This document shows, in pieces, positions 44,127 through 52,369 of a DNA stretch of 64,000 nt. The translations under genes were made by a program, and so were the position numbers. Source of the stretch: Pelomonas sp. CA6 (GTDB taxonomy: Bacteria > Pseudomonadota > Gammaproteobacteria > Burkholderiales > Burkholderiaceae_C). The stretch covers positions 1 to 64,000 of the forward strand of contig NZ_JAKZFD010000009.1 in NCBI RefSeq assembly GCF_022549225.1, given 5' to 3'. Each line of letters begins with the position of its first letter. Position 1 is the first letter of the stretch. Below the pieces are notes generated by a model. That model saw only the letters and a program-made list of their open reading frames with translations, was not told the DNA's origin and made no database searches.

Positions 44127-45524
44127 TCAGTGCAGCTTGACGCTGGGCTGGCTGCGCTTGAGCAGCCAGCGCCCGAGCAGCGTCGCCAGCGCGGCTGGAA
44201 TGCCATGCAGTACCGCCAGGTGGCGCCAATGCAGCGTGGCATAGGCCAGCATGGCGGACCAGCCATGCAGGCGCAGCCCCAGACCCGGCCGGCGCGGCAG
44301 CAGCAGACCCACGGCGCGGCGGCCCCCCAGCGTGACCAGGCTGCCGCGGTCGCGAAAAACGAAGGGTTGGGGCATCACTTCGCCATGCAGCCGTGCGTCC
44401 AGCGCCAGCGCGAGGTAGGTGGCCTGCTGTTGGGCCAGCTGGGCGCGCGGCGGCCAGGGTTTGTCCGCTGCGGCGGGCGCGGCACAGTCGCCCATCGCGT
44501 AGATGCGCGGATCGCTGATGCTCTGCAGCCCGGCCGTGACGAGAATCTGGCGCGCCGCGTTGGTCGCCAGGCCATCGAGCGCCGGCGTCAGGGCCGGCCC
44601 GAGCACGCCCGCGGCCCAGACGGTCAGCGTGCTGTCCAGAATGCGGCCATCGTCCAGCATCACATGGCGCGGCCCGATTTCCACCGCGCGCCGCTGCAGG
44701 CACACGGCAATGCCGCGCTGCTCCAGCTCGAACCGCGCGCGCTCGGCCACCGCCTCGGGCAGCGCGGCCAGCAGCCGCGGCCCGCTCTCCACCAGGGTGA
44801 TATGGGCCGGGCGCTCCAGCTGGCGCAGATGGCGGCCGAAGCGCGCGACGCTGGACAGCGCGCCGTCCAGCTCCGCCGCCAATTCCACCCCGGTCGCGCC
44901 GCCGCCGATCACGACGATGGCGACCGGCCCCGCGCCCTGCACCTCGGCGCGCACGCATTCGGCCAGCAGGCGCTGGTGCAGACGCTGCGCGTCCGCGGGG
45001 CCGTCCAGCGCGATCGCGTGCTGCCCCACGCCCGGGGTGCCGAAGTCGTTGACGACGCTGCCCAGCGCGAGCACCAGCAGGTCGTACACGATGGTGCGGC
45101 GCGGCGCGATCTCGGCGCCGGTGGCGTCCTCCAGCGGCGCGAACCAAGCCTGGCGTCGCGCGCGGTCCAGCCGCTCGAGCCGCCCCAGATGGAAGGCAAA
45201 GCCATGGCGCCGGGCCAGCATCAGAAAGTCGGTGCCGGGACCTTCGAGCGCCGCGGTGCCGGCGGCGATCTCGTGCAGCGTGGGTTTCCACACATGGGTC
45301 AGCGTGGCGTCGGCCAGAATGAGTTCGGGGGACAGCGGGCGATGGCGGTACTGTCGCGCCAGTCGGATCGCCAGCGCCAGGCCACCGGCGCCGCCGCCGA
45401 CGATGAGGACGCGCGAGCGGCGGCCGGCGGGCAGTTCGGAGTCCAGCATGTCCGGGTCCGCGACGCCGCGGGGCTCGCCGGGCGGCGCGGCGGGCGCGTT
45501 CATCGACAAGGGAGGTCGCGTCAT
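44127..45524 (-). CDS. NAD(P)/FAD-dependent oxidoreductase, NDH-2-like
   Basis: 465 residues. FAD motif 'VLIVGGGAGGLALAIRLA' (about 37-54), 'TLHEIAAGTA', the NADH motif 'IVVIGGGATGVELAAEL', 'TVWAAGV', 'IYAMGDCAA' and a C-terminal amphipathic/hydrophobic stretch for membrane contact ('GLGLRLHGWSAMLAYATLHWRHLAVLHG'). The plan is that of type II NADH dehydrogenase, which feeds electrons to quinone without proton pumping. It overlaps the OmpA-lipoprotein stop by four bases (ATGA). Confidence 0.88.
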   Translation of the reverse strand: MTRPPLSMNAPAAPPGEPRGVADPDMLDSELPAGRRSRVLIVGGGAGGLALAIRLARQYRHRPLSPELILADATLTHVWKPTLHEIAAGTAALEGPGTDFLMLARRHGFAFHLGRLERLDRARRQAWFAPLEDATGAEIAPRRTIVYDLLVLALGSVVNDFGTPGVGQHAIALDGPADAQRLHQRLLAECVRAEVQGAGPVAIVVIGGGATGVELAAELDGALSSVARFGRHLRQLERPAHITLVESGPRLLAALPEAVAERARFELEQRGIAVCLQRRAVEIGPRHVMLDDGRILDSTLTVWAAGVLGPALTPALDGLATNAARQILVTAGLQSISDPRIYAMGDCAAPAAADKPWPPRAQLAQQQATYLALALDARLHGEVMPQPFVFRDRGSLVTLGGRRAVGLLLPRRPGLGLRLHGWSAMLAYATLHWRHLAVLHGIPAALATLLGRWLLKRSQPSVKLH

Positions 45525-46180
45525 CCCGGTTGCCGTGCCCGGTCGCTCAGGAAGAGCTCCACGCGCCGGTTGCGCGCGCGGCCCTGTTCGCTGCCGTTGT
45601 CGGCCAGCGGTTCGCGCGCGCCACGTCCGGCCACGCTCATCTGCGCCGCCGGGACGCCGCGCGCCGCCAGGTAGTCGTGCACGGTCTGCGCGCGCTGCAG
45701 CGACAGCGGGCCGTTGATCGCGTCGCTGCCGCTGCTGTCGGTGTGGCCGATGATGCGCACGGTCATGTCGCGTCCGATGCCGGCGGCGAACTGGTCCAGC
45801 ATGGGACGCATGGCGGGCTTCAGATCGGCTCGGCCGACATCGAACGAAATGTCGCTGGGCACGTTGACGCGCAGCTGGTTGTCCTCGGTGCGGCTGACCT
45901 CGACGCCGGTGCCCGCGCTGGCGCGCTCGATCGCGCGCTGCTTTTCCTCCATGCGGCGCGACCACACATTGCCCGCGACGGCACCCAGCGCGCCACCGAT
46001 CAACGCCCCGGTGCCGGCGCGGCCGCCGGTGACCGAGCTGATCGCCGCGCCGGCGGCCGCGCCCACGGCGGCGCCGGTTGCGGTGCGCCGGTCGCGCTCG
46101 TCCATCGAGGCGCAGCCCGCCACGGCCAGCGCCACCGCCAGCACCAGGGCTGTGCCCTTGCTGTCAAAACCTCTGTTCAT
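45521..46180 (-). CDS. OmpA-family lipoprotein (YiaD-like)
   Basis: 219 residues. Lipoprotein signal with lipobox VAGC (residue 23), a glycine-zipper membrane motif ('TGAAVGAAAGAAISSVTGGRAGTGALIGGALGAVAGN'), then an OmpA C-terminal peptidoglycan-binding domain with 'IIGHTDSSGSDAINGPLSLQRAQTVHDYLAARGV' and 'GRGAREPLADNGSEQGRARNRRVELF' (the Asp and Arg that hold diaminopimelate). Envelope-tethering role. First gene of a unit with the NDH-2-like gene. Confidence 0.94.
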   Translation of the reverse strand: MNRGFDSKGTALVLAVALAVAGCASMDERDRRTATGAAVGAAAGAAISSVTGGRAGTGALIGGALGAVAGNVWSRRMEEKQRAIERASAGTGVEVSRTEDNQLRVNVPSDISFDVGRADLKPAMRPMLDQFAAGIGRDMTVRIIGHTDSSGSDAINGPLSLQRAQTVHDYLAARGVPAAQMSVAGRGAREPLADNGSEQGRARNRRVELFLSDRARQPG

Positions 46181-46212
46181 GCGTCACCTCCGGAATGAAT
46201 CTGCCCCGGTGT

Positions 46213-46228
46213 GGCAATCGCGGCGCCC
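46213..46228 (-). promoter_or_regulatory. Candidate sigma-54 (-24/-12) promoter
   Basis: GGGCGCCGCGATTGCC on the minus strand; GC at 46215-46214, 34 nt before the OmpA-lipoprotein ATG and just after an upstream terminator. Confidence 0.6.
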
Positions 46229-46259
46229 ACGGCAGGCGGAGGGGGCGCCAGGCGCGCAT

Positions 46260-46286
46260 GAAAAACCCGGGTCGGGCGACCCGGGT
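46260..46286 (-). terminator. Rho-independent terminator after the gene at 46315
   Basis: ACCCGGGTC (46265-46273) pairs with GACCCGGGT (46278-46286), loop of four; the minus strand continues with TTTTTC. It separates the transcript of 46315-46515 from the OmpA promoter. Confidence 0.8.
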
Positions 46287-46314
46287 GGGCTAGCGGGGGC
46301 TCGGTCAGCCGTGC

Positions 46315-46515
46315 TCAGCGCTGGCCGCGTTCCTGGGCGTTGCGTCCGGAAGGCTCGTTGCGCTCATTGCGCTCGTTGGGGGCATTGCGCTGCGCATCGT
46401 TGCCGCGGTTCCCGGCGCGCTGCTGCTGCTCGCGCTGGCCGCCGCCGGCCTGCACGCCCTCGTTGCGGCCGCGCTCCTGGTTGCCTTGCTGGGGGTTGCG
46501 GGTCTGCTGGTTCAT
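46315..46515 (-). CDS. Small Asn/Arg/Gln-rich disordered protein
   Basis: 66 residues made almost wholly of Asn, Arg, Gln, Gly and Glu (for example 'NERNERNEPSGRNAQERGQR'). No fold expected. The ATG at 46515, a downstream terminator and an upstream -24/-12 element support a real short transcript. Hydrophilic, hydrophilin-like composition suggests a protectant role during water loss; that is inference. Confidence 0.65.
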   Translation of the reverse strand: MNQQTRNPQQGNQERGRNEGVQAGGGQREQQQRAGNRGNDAQRNAPNERNERNEPSGRNAQERGQR

Positions 46516-46525
46516 GGTCGGGTCC

Positions 46526-47053
46526 TCATGGTGGCGTCGGGCCCTGCGCCGACGCGCTCGGCGCGGCAATCGCCATGCCCGGAAGCGGTGACGGGCGCCA
46601 GGCGCCTGGGGCGGCCCGCAGCGCCTGTTCCAGATCGCGGCGCAGGGCGGCGCGCCGATGCGGCGCCAGATGGCGGCCTATGCGGGCCTGCTGGCGTCCA
46701 TCGCTCAGCCACAGCAAATCCTCCGCGTGGCGCTGGCGTATGCGCAAGCCCGCCGCTGCAAAGCTCTGGCACCACGCCTGTCCGCCGCGCCGGTGCCTCA
46801 CCTCCAACCGGCCTGGCTGCAGGGTGAGGCATTCCCGGTCATTGGCATGCCAACCATGCAGCAGCACCGCCACGGCCAGCCCGGCCACCTCCAGCAGCGC
46901 GAATGCAAGCACCGGCCCATGGCCCAGCGCCCCCATGACCAGGCCCACCGCGAGGGCGAGCGCCGCCGCGCCGGCGGTGGCGCGATGGAACTGGGCGGGC
47001 GTCAGCGCGCAGTTGCGGCGCATCTCGCGCTGCCAGCAGGGCGGCGGCGCCAT
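46526..47053 (-). CDS. DUF2244 membrane protein
   Basis: 175 residues: short front, two membrane helices ('GAAALALAVGLVMGALGHGPVLAFALLEVAGLAVAVLLHG'), then 'RECLTLQPGRLEVRHRRGGQ' and a soluble C-terminus, matching DUF2244. Members often sit beside cytochrome oxidase genes; here it begins 4 nt after ctaD on the same strand, so a part in oxidase assembly is likely but unproven. Confidence 0.85.
   Translation of the reverse strand: MAPPPCWQREMRRNCALTPAQFHRATAGAAALALAVGLVMGALGHGPVLAFALLEVAGLAVAVLLHGWHANDRECLTLQPGRLEVRHRRGGQAWCQSFAAAGLRIRQRHAEDLLWLSDGRQQARIGRHLAPHRRAALRRDLEQALRAAPGAWRPSPLPGMAIAAPSASAQGPTPP
46565..46580 (-). promoter_or_regulatory. Candidate sigma-54 promoter inside the 3' end of the DUF2244 gene
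   Basis: GGGCATGGCGATTGCC on the minus strand; GC at 46567-46566, 51 nt before the ATG at 46515. Confidence 0.6.
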
Positions 47054-47056
47054 GGG

Positions 47057-48709
47057 TTAGCCGATCGCCCCCGCGCGGTCCTCCCGCAGGTCCGGTGGCT
47101 GCGCGAAGCTATGGAAAGGCGCCGGTGACGGCAGTTCCCATTCCAGCCCGGTGGCCCCCTCCCAGGGGCGGGCCGGCGCGGGCTCGCCGCGTCCCCGCAG
47201 TTGTGGCCAGACGATCGCCAGCACGAAGTAGAGCTGGGCCAGCCCGAAGGCCCAGGCGCCCACGGAGGCGAGCTGGTTGTAGTCGGTGAACTGCAGCGCG
47301 TAGTCGGCATAGCGTCGCGGCATGCCGGCCAGCCCGAGGAAGTGCATGGGGAAGAAGGCCAGATTGAAGCTGGCCAGAGACAGCCAGAAGTGGATCTGGC
47401 CACGGCGTAGCGGCACCATCACGCCGGACCATTTCGGCGCCCAGTAATAGAAGCCCGCGAACAGCGCGAACAGCGAGCCCGCCACCAGCACATAGTGGAA
47501 GTGCGCGATGACGTAGTAGGTGTCATGGACCTGTATGTCGATGGGTGCCACCGCCAGGATCAGACCGCTGAAACCGCCGATCGAGAACACGAAGATGAAG
47601 CCCAGCGCGAACAGCATGGCGGGCTCGAAGCTCAACGAGCCGCGCCACATGGTGGCGATCCAGTTGAACACCTTCACGCCGGTCGGCACCGACACCAGCA
47701 TGGTGGCGTACATGAAGAAGAGCTGGCCCGTCACGGGCATGCCGGTGCTGAACATATGGTGGGCCCAGACCATCATGGACAGCACGGCGATCGCCGCCAG
47801 CGCGTAGACCATGGAGGTGTAGCCAAACAGCCTTTTGCGCGAGAAGGCCGGTACGACGTGGCTGATGATGCCAAAGGCCGGCAGGATCATGATGTAGACC
47901 TCCGGGTGGCCGAAGAACCAGAACACATGCTGGAACAGCACCGGGTCGCCGCCGCCCGCGCTCTGGAAGAACTGCGTGCCGAAGTGGCGGTCGGTCAGCA
48001 CCATGGTGATCGCGGCGGCCAGCACCGGCATCACCGCGATCAGCAGATAGGCGGTGATCAGCCAGGACCAGCAGAACATCGGCATCTTCAGCAGCGACAT
48101 GCCCGGCGCGCGCATGTTCAGGATGGTCACGATGATGTTGATCGAGCCCAGGATGGACGAGATGCCCATCAGGTGCAGCGCGAAGATTGCGGCATCCATG
48201 CTCGCCTGCATCTGCAGGCTCAGCGGCGGGTAGAGCGTCCAGCCGGCGGCCGGTGCGCCGCCCGGCAGGAAGAAGGCCAGCACCAGCAGCGCCGCCGCGG
48301 GCACCAGCAGCCAGAAGCTGAAGTTGTTCAGGCGCGCGAAAGCCATGTCGCTGGCGCCGATCTTCAGCGGGATCATCCAGTTCGCGAAGCCGACGAAGGC
48401 CGGCATGATGGCCCCGAACACCATCACGATGCCGTGCATGGTGGTCAGCTGGTTGAAGAAGTGCGGGTTGAAGAACTGCAGGCCGGGCTGGAAAAGCTCC
48501 AGCCGTATCAGCATCGCGAACAGGCCGCCCAGCATCAGCATCGCCAGGCTGAACAGCAGGTACAGCGTGCCGATGTCCTTGTGGTTGGTGGCCAGCAGCC
48601 AGCGTCGCCAGCCCCGCTCGGGGGCGTGGTGGTGCTCGTCGGCTTTGGCCATGGAGGCCGCGGGGCGCGCCGCCGGTGACGGCGGAACAGTGGAATCGAT
48701 CGCGTTCAT
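47057..48709 (-). CDS. ctaD: Cytochrome c oxidase subunit I (aa3 type)
   Basis: 550 residues with twelve membrane helices. Haem and copper ligands: 'TTMHGIVMVF' (low-spin haem), 'FGHPEVYIMILPAFGIISHVV' (CuB His and crosslinked Tyr, with the proton-channel Glu), 'MVWAHHMFSTG' (CuB His pair), 'YYVIAHFHYVLVAG' (both haem His). These mark an A1-type haem-copper oxidase. Subunits II and III, usually adjacent, are absent from both sides. The ATG at 48709 follows a Pro-rich frame that I reject. Divergent from a dihaem cytochrome c that could be its donor. Confidence 0.96.
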   Translation of the reverse strand: MNAIDSTVPPSPAARPAASMAKADEHHHAPERGWRRWLLATNHKDIGTLYLLFSLAMLMLGGLFAMLIRLELFQPGLQFFNPHFFNQLTTMHGIVMVFGAIMPAFVGFANWMIPLKIGASDMAFARLNNFSFWLLVPAAALLVLAFFLPGGAPAAGWTLYPPLSLQMQASMDAAIFALHLMGISSILGSINIIVTILNMRAPGMSLLKMPMFCWSWLITAYLLIAVMPVLAAAITMVLTDRHFGTQFFQSAGGGDPVLFQHVFWFFGHPEVYIMILPAFGIISHVVPAFSRKRLFGYTSMVYALAAIAVLSMMVWAHHMFSTGMPVTGQLFFMYATMLVSVPTGVKVFNWIATMWRGSLSFEPAMLFALGFIFVFSIGGFSGLILAVAPIDIQVHDTYYVIAHFHYVLVAGSLFALFAGFYYWAPKWSGVMVPLRRGQIHFWLSLASFNLAFFPMHFLGLAGMPRRYADYALQFTDYNQLASVGAWAFGLAQLYFVLAIVWPQLRGRGEPAPARPWEGATGLEWELPSPAPFHSFAQPPDLREDRAGAIG

Positions 48710-48743
48710 GGGGCGCTCCGTGCCGGGTTCGGTCGCGTGTAGC

Positions 48744-48759
48744 GGCAAGCCGCATGCGC
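48744..48759 (-). promoter_or_regulatory. Weak candidate sigma-54 promoter of ctaD (CG in place of GG)
   Basis: GCGCATGCGGCTTGCC on the minus strand; correct spacing and -12 half, GC at 48746-48745, 36 nt before the ctaD ATG, but the first G of the -24 pair is C. Confidence 0.4.
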
Positions 48760-48840
48760 GGGTCGGTACCGGCGCGGGCAAATGTTGCGGCAAGCCGCGG
48801 GGCGCAGAGGGCCTGGCGCGGACGTCCGGCGGGCGAGGGC

Positions 48841-48856
48841 AGGCGCTGGATTTGCC
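48841..48856 (+). promoter_or_regulatory. Candidate sigma-54 (-24/-12) promoter
   Basis: AGGCGCTGGATTTGCC: GG 48842-48843, GC 48854-48855, 41 nt before the cytochrome c start at 48896. Confidence 0.55.
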
Positions 48857-48895
48857 GCGCCGTGCCGTCCTTCTTCTTCCGCATGAGGCCCGTCC

Positions 48896-49759
48896 TTGTC
48901 TGCCTATCCGTCCCACAGGTGGCGTCTGCTGCTGATGCTGGCGCCCGCGTTGTTGCTGGCGGCCTGTGAACGCCGCCCGCTGCCGCCACGCGCGGCAGAA
49001 GCCGATGGCGCGGCCGTGGCGTCCTCGGCCCCGTCGACGAGGCCCTCCGGGGCCGCGCCGGACGCGCCGCTGGATCCCGCCAGCCCGCAGGCCGGTGCGC
49101 TGCTGGCCCAGCGCGGTCTCGGCGCGGTGCCGGCCTGCGCGAGCTGCCACGGCGACCGCGGCGAGGGCCAACCCGCCGCAGCAGGCGCGCCGCGCCTGGC
49201 GGGGCAGCCGCTGCACTACCTGCTGCGCCAGCTGGACGGCTATGCCGACGGACGTCGCCACCACGCGGTGATGGCGCCGGTGGCGCAACAACTGACCCCG
49301 CCGCAGCGCCAGGCCGTGTCGGCCTACTACGCGATGCTGGTGCCCCTATCGTCCGGCCCGGCCGCCACCGACGCGGAGGCCGCGCCCGCGTCGCAGGCCG
49401 AGCTGACGCTGCTGCAGCGCGCGCGCGAGCTGGACGAACGCGGCAGCGAGGGCGCGCGCGTGCAGGCCTGCGTGCAGTGCCATGGCGTGGCCGGGCAGGG
49501 CGGCGAACAGGCGGCACCCTCGCTGGCCGGACTGCCGCCGGTCTATCTGCAGAGCGCGCTGATGGCCTGGCGCGACGGCAGCCGCCGCACCGATCCCAGC
49601 GGCCAGATGCCGGCGATTGCCCGCGGCCTGACCGAGAACGACCAGCGCGCGCTGGCCTATTACTTCGCCCGCCAGCCGGTGCCGCCGATCGCGGTGGACG
49701 CGCTCGCCGCCTGGCAGAAGCGCAGGGATGGCGAGCGGGCCAGCGCCGCGTCGCGCTGA
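48896..49759 (+). CDS. Dihaem cytochrome c (c4-like) lipoprotein
   Basis: 287 residues from a TTG start (GAGG nine bases upstream; no in-frame ATG). Lipoprotein signal with lipobox LAAC ('MLAPALLLAACE'), Pro/Ala linker, then two class I haem domains: 'ACASCHGDRGEG' with distal Met in 'HHAVMAPVA', and 'ACVQCHGVAGQGG' with 'GQMPAIA'. It may carry electrons to the divergent CtaD oxidase while anchored to the membrane. Usual c4 proteins are near 200 residues and lack the long linker. Confidence 0.88.
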   Translation: MSAYPSHRWRLLLMLAPALLLAACERRPLPPRAAEADGAAVASSAPSTRPSGAAPDAPLDPASPQAGALLAQRGLGAVPACASCHGDRGEGQPAAAGAPRLAGQPLHYLLRQLDGYADGRRHHAVMAPVAQQLTPPQRQAVSAYYAMLVPLSSGPAATDAEAAPASQAELTLLQRARELDERGSEGARVQACVQCHGVAGQGGEQAAPSLAGLPPVYLQSALMAWRDGSRRTDPSGQMPAIARGLTENDQRALAYYFARQPVPPIAVDALAAWQKRRDGERASAASR

Positions 49760-49773
49760 TCAGGTCGGCGCGT

Positions 49774-51603
49774 TCACAGCGTCGGCAGCTGATCGCCCTT
49801 CAGCAGCAGGAAGCTGCCGATCACCAGCGCGTCCAGCGGCGTGCTGAAGAAGGCTTCCAGCGCCGCCTTGGGGCTGCAGACCATGGGCTCGCCGCGCACG
49901 TTGAACGAGGTGTTGATGAGCACCGGCACGCCGGTGCGCCGGCCGAAGGCCTGGAGCAGGTCGTGGAAGATGGGGTTGGTGGCGCCGCTGACGGTCTGCA
50001 CGCGTGCGCTGTGGTCGGTATGGCAGGCCGCGGGAATCTGCGCATGGCGGCCCGGTTTCGCGCGGTGCACGAAGAGCATGAACGGAGACTCGCCGCCATT
50101 GGCCTGCGCGGGCTCGAACCAGTCGGCGAAGTCTTCCACCGCCACGGCCGGAGCCACCGGGCGGAAGTCCTCGCGGTCCTTCAGTTCGTTGAGGCGCGCC
50201 TGCATGGCCGGGTCGATCGGCGAGGCGAGGATGGAGCGCGCGCCCAGCGCGCGCGGACCGAACTCCATGCGGCCCTGGAACCAGCCGACCACGCGGTTGG
50301 CGGCGAGCAGCTCGGCCGTGCGTTCGGCGACGTCGTCCAGCCGCTCGTAGTCCAGCTTGGCCCATTGCAGCAAGGCCTCGATTTCCTGGTCTTCGTAGGC
50401 CGGACCGAGGTAGGCATGGTCCATCTGCCAGCGCCGCGGCGCCAGCGTGTAAATCAGCCCCGCAGCCATGGGGTCTGCGGGAGGCGGAAGGGCGCCGGGT
50501 GGCTCCATGCCCCCGAGCCCACGCCGCTCGCGTGCATCCACCCACAGCGCCGCGCCCAGCGCGGTGCCCGCGTCGCCCGCGGCGGGCTGAACCCAGACAG
50601 CGTCAAACAGTCCGCTGTCGCGCAGCCTGGCGTTCATCACGCAGTTCAGCGCCACGCCACCGGCCATGGCCAGCTGCGCCTCGCCGCTGGCCTCGCGCAG
50701 CCAGCGTGCCAGCTGAAGCACGGTCTCCTCCAACAGGTCCTGCAGCGACGCCGCCAGATCCAGCTGATGTTCGCCGAGCTGCGCACCGGGCGCACGCGCC
50801 GGGCCGAAGGCCTGGACCATGTCCAGCGGCGTCAGCTGGTACTGGCCGCGGGCGTCGGCCTGCAGGTACTCGCGCAGCAGCCCGGCGTAGCGTGGCGTGC
50901 CCAGCGCGGCCAGCGCCATCACCTTGTACTCGTCGCTGGAGTGCAGAAAGCCCAGGTGGGCGGTGACGCGCTCGTACAGCAGGCCCAGCGAATGCGGCAC
51001 GCGCACCTCGCCCAGCGCTTCGTAGCGGCTGTCGCGGTAGCGACCGTAGCAGGTGCTGGCGCGTTCGCCACGGCCGTCCAGCGTCATCACCGCGCAGCGC
51101 GCGAAGGGCGCGGCCAGGAAGGCGCTGGCCTGGTGGCACAGATGGTGGGCGACGAAATGCCATTCATAGGGCGCCTGCGTGGCGCGCACGCCGGCGAAGC
51201 GCTGGCGCAGGTGGTGCGGCACACCGTCGACCAGCAGCCGCGGCGCGTTGGTCACATAGGCAGCGAAGAGCGGGTCCCAGGGGTTCTCCCAGTCCCCCGC
51301 GTCGTGGGCCGAAGGCTCCAGCGGCAGCACGAAGCGGAGCTCCGCGCCGAGCCGGTCACCGACGAAGAGGCGCGGGTCGAAGCTGTAGGCCACATGGTCG
51401 ACCTCGGCCAGCGTGATGCCGGCCTCGCGCAGGCAGTAGTCGATCGCATGCCAGGGCAGTTCCCAGGCCGTGAAGGGCAGCGGGCGTTTGCCGTGCTTGA
51501 TACGGGTGAAGCGTTCCTCCTCGGCGGCGGCGATGGGCACGCCATCGCGCAGCAGCGCGGCGGCGGGGTCGTGGTAGCAGGCATTCAATCCCAGGGTGAA
51601 CAT
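49774..51603 (-). CDS. Carbamoyltransferase (NodU/CmcH family)
   Basis: 609 residues. N-terminal ASKHA-like domain: 'FTLGLNACYHDPAAALLRDG', 'AAAEEERFTRIKHGKRPLP', 'FVAHHLCHQASAFLAAPF', 'AVMTLDGRGERAS' and 'MAGGVALNCVMNARL'. C-terminal YrdC-like domain: 'VVGWFQGRMEFGPRALGARSIL', 'DREDFRPVAPAV', 'VLINTSFNVRGEPMVCSP'. The family moves carbamoyl from carbamoyl phosphate to a hydroxyl of a sugar or antibiotic; the acceptor here is unknown, perhaps a surface glycan since ugd is close. The start chosen (51603) removes a read-through of the next gene. Confidence 0.94.
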   Translation of the reverse strand: MFTLGLNACYHDPAAALLRDGVPIAAAEEERFTRIKHGKRPLPFTAWELPWHAIDYCLREAGITLAEVDHVAYSFDPRLFVGDRLGAELRFVLPLEPSAHDAGDWENPWDPLFAAYVTNAPRLLVDGVPHHLRQRFAGVRATQAPYEWHFVAHHLCHQASAFLAAPFARCAVMTLDGRGERASTCYGRYRDSRYEALGEVRVPHSLGLLYERVTAHLGFLHSSDEYKVMALAALGTPRYAGLLREYLQADARGQYQLTPLDMVQAFGPARAPGAQLGEHQLDLAASLQDLLEETVLQLARWLREASGEAQLAMAGGVALNCVMNARLRDSGLFDAVWVQPAAGDAGTALGAALWVDARERRGLGGMEPPGALPPPADPMAAGLIYTLAPRRWQMDHAYLGPAYEDQEIEALLQWAKLDYERLDDVAERTAELLAANRVVGWFQGRMEFGPRALGARSILASPIDPAMQARLNELKDREDFRPVAPAVAVEDFADWFEPAQANGGESPFMLFVHRAKPGRHAQIPAACHTDHSARVQTVSGATNPIFHDLLQAFGRRTGVPVLINTSFNVRGEPMVCSPKAALEAFFSTPLDALVIGSFLLLKGDQLPTL

Positions 51604-51637
51604 GTGCGATCCAGGCGTGGCGGCGACGGGCTGGGTC

Positions 51638-51653
51638 GGCAAACCGGATGCCC
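51638..51653 (-). promoter_or_regulatory. Candidate sigma-54 (-24/-12) promoter
   Basis: GGGCATCCGGTTTGCC on the minus strand; GC at 51640-51639, 36 nt before the carbamoyltransferase ATG. Confidence 0.65.
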
Positions 51654-51677
51654 GCGCCGGGCCGGCCCATGGCGGGC

Positions 51678-52244
51678 TCAGGGCGCGGCGGGACGCACAT
51701 CGGCCTTCAGCACGCGGCGCATGTAGGCCAGGGCCTCGGCCTTGTGGCGTGGTTGCTGGGCGGCCGTGCAGTCGGCCGGCACCCAGAGCCGGAAGCCACG
51801 CAGATAGGCGTCCATCGCGGTGAACTGCACGCACAGATCGGTGGCCAGACCGACCAGCACGATGCGCCGCACGCGCATGTGCTTGAGCATCAGGTCCAGC
51901 GGCGTGCCCAGAAAGGCCGAGTGCCGGGGCTTGAGCAGCGGCAGATCGCCACGCCGTGGCGGCAGTCGGCGCGCGAACTCGGCGGCGGCGCCGCCCAGGC
52001 GGTCGCAGCGCGTCAGCAGGGCGCCGAAGTCGGCCTGCCACTGGCCTTCGTTGTCGTTGGCATAGATGGCCGGCACGCCCTCGGCGCGCAGGCGCTTCTT
52101 CAACGCCGCGATGCGGCGCGCCACCGGCAGCGCTTCCTGCGCGAGCGTCTCGCCGCCGGGGAAGCGGAAGCTGTTGATCACGTCGACCAGCAGCAGCAGG
52201 TCGGCGCTGACGGGCAAGGGCCCGCCCTGGCTGGCGAACTTCAT
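51678..52244 (-). CDS. Isochorismatase-family cysteine hydrolase
   Basis: 188 residues. Catalytic triad positions: Asp in 'LLLLVDVINSF', Lys in 'LLKPRHSAFLGTPLDLML' and Cys in 'LVGLATDLCVQFTA'; the cis-peptide 'GLATD' region is conserved. The superfamily includes nicotinamidase, ureidoacrylate and isochorismate hydrolases; nothing here fixes the substrate. Confidence 0.9.
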   Translation of the reverse strand: MKFASQGGPLPVSADLLLLVDVINSFRFPGGETLAQEALPVARRIAALKKRLRAEGVPAIYANDNEGQWQADFGALLTRCDRLGGAAAEFARRLPPRRGDLPLLKPRHSAFLGTPLDLMLKHMRVRRIVLVGLATDLCVQFTAMDAYLRGFRLWVPADCTAAQQPRHKAEALAYMRRVLKADVRPAAP

Positions 52245-52303
52245 GAGTGCAGAGGGGTAGCGGGGTTGGCGTGCGCGGGCGGCACGGGGATGAATGCAGC
52301 GCA

Positions 52304-52319
52304 GGCAAGCGGTGCGCCG
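52304..52319 (-). promoter_or_regulatory. Candidate sigma-54 promoter (divergent pair, left arm)
   Basis: CGGCGCACCGCTTGCC on the minus strand; GC at 52306-52305, 61 nt before the ATG at 52244. Confidence 0.55.
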
Positions 52320-52334
52320 GGCATGCCGCCTGCC
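52319..52334 (+). promoter_or_regulatory. Candidate sigma-54 promoter of ugd (divergent pair, right arm)
   Basis: GGGCATGCCGCCTGCC: GG 52320-52321, GC 52332-52333, 37 nt before the ATG at 52370; the -12 half is CTGC rather than TTGC. Confidence 0.5.
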
Positions 52335-52369
52335 CCGGCGGCGGACATCGCATCGAACCGAGGATCTTC

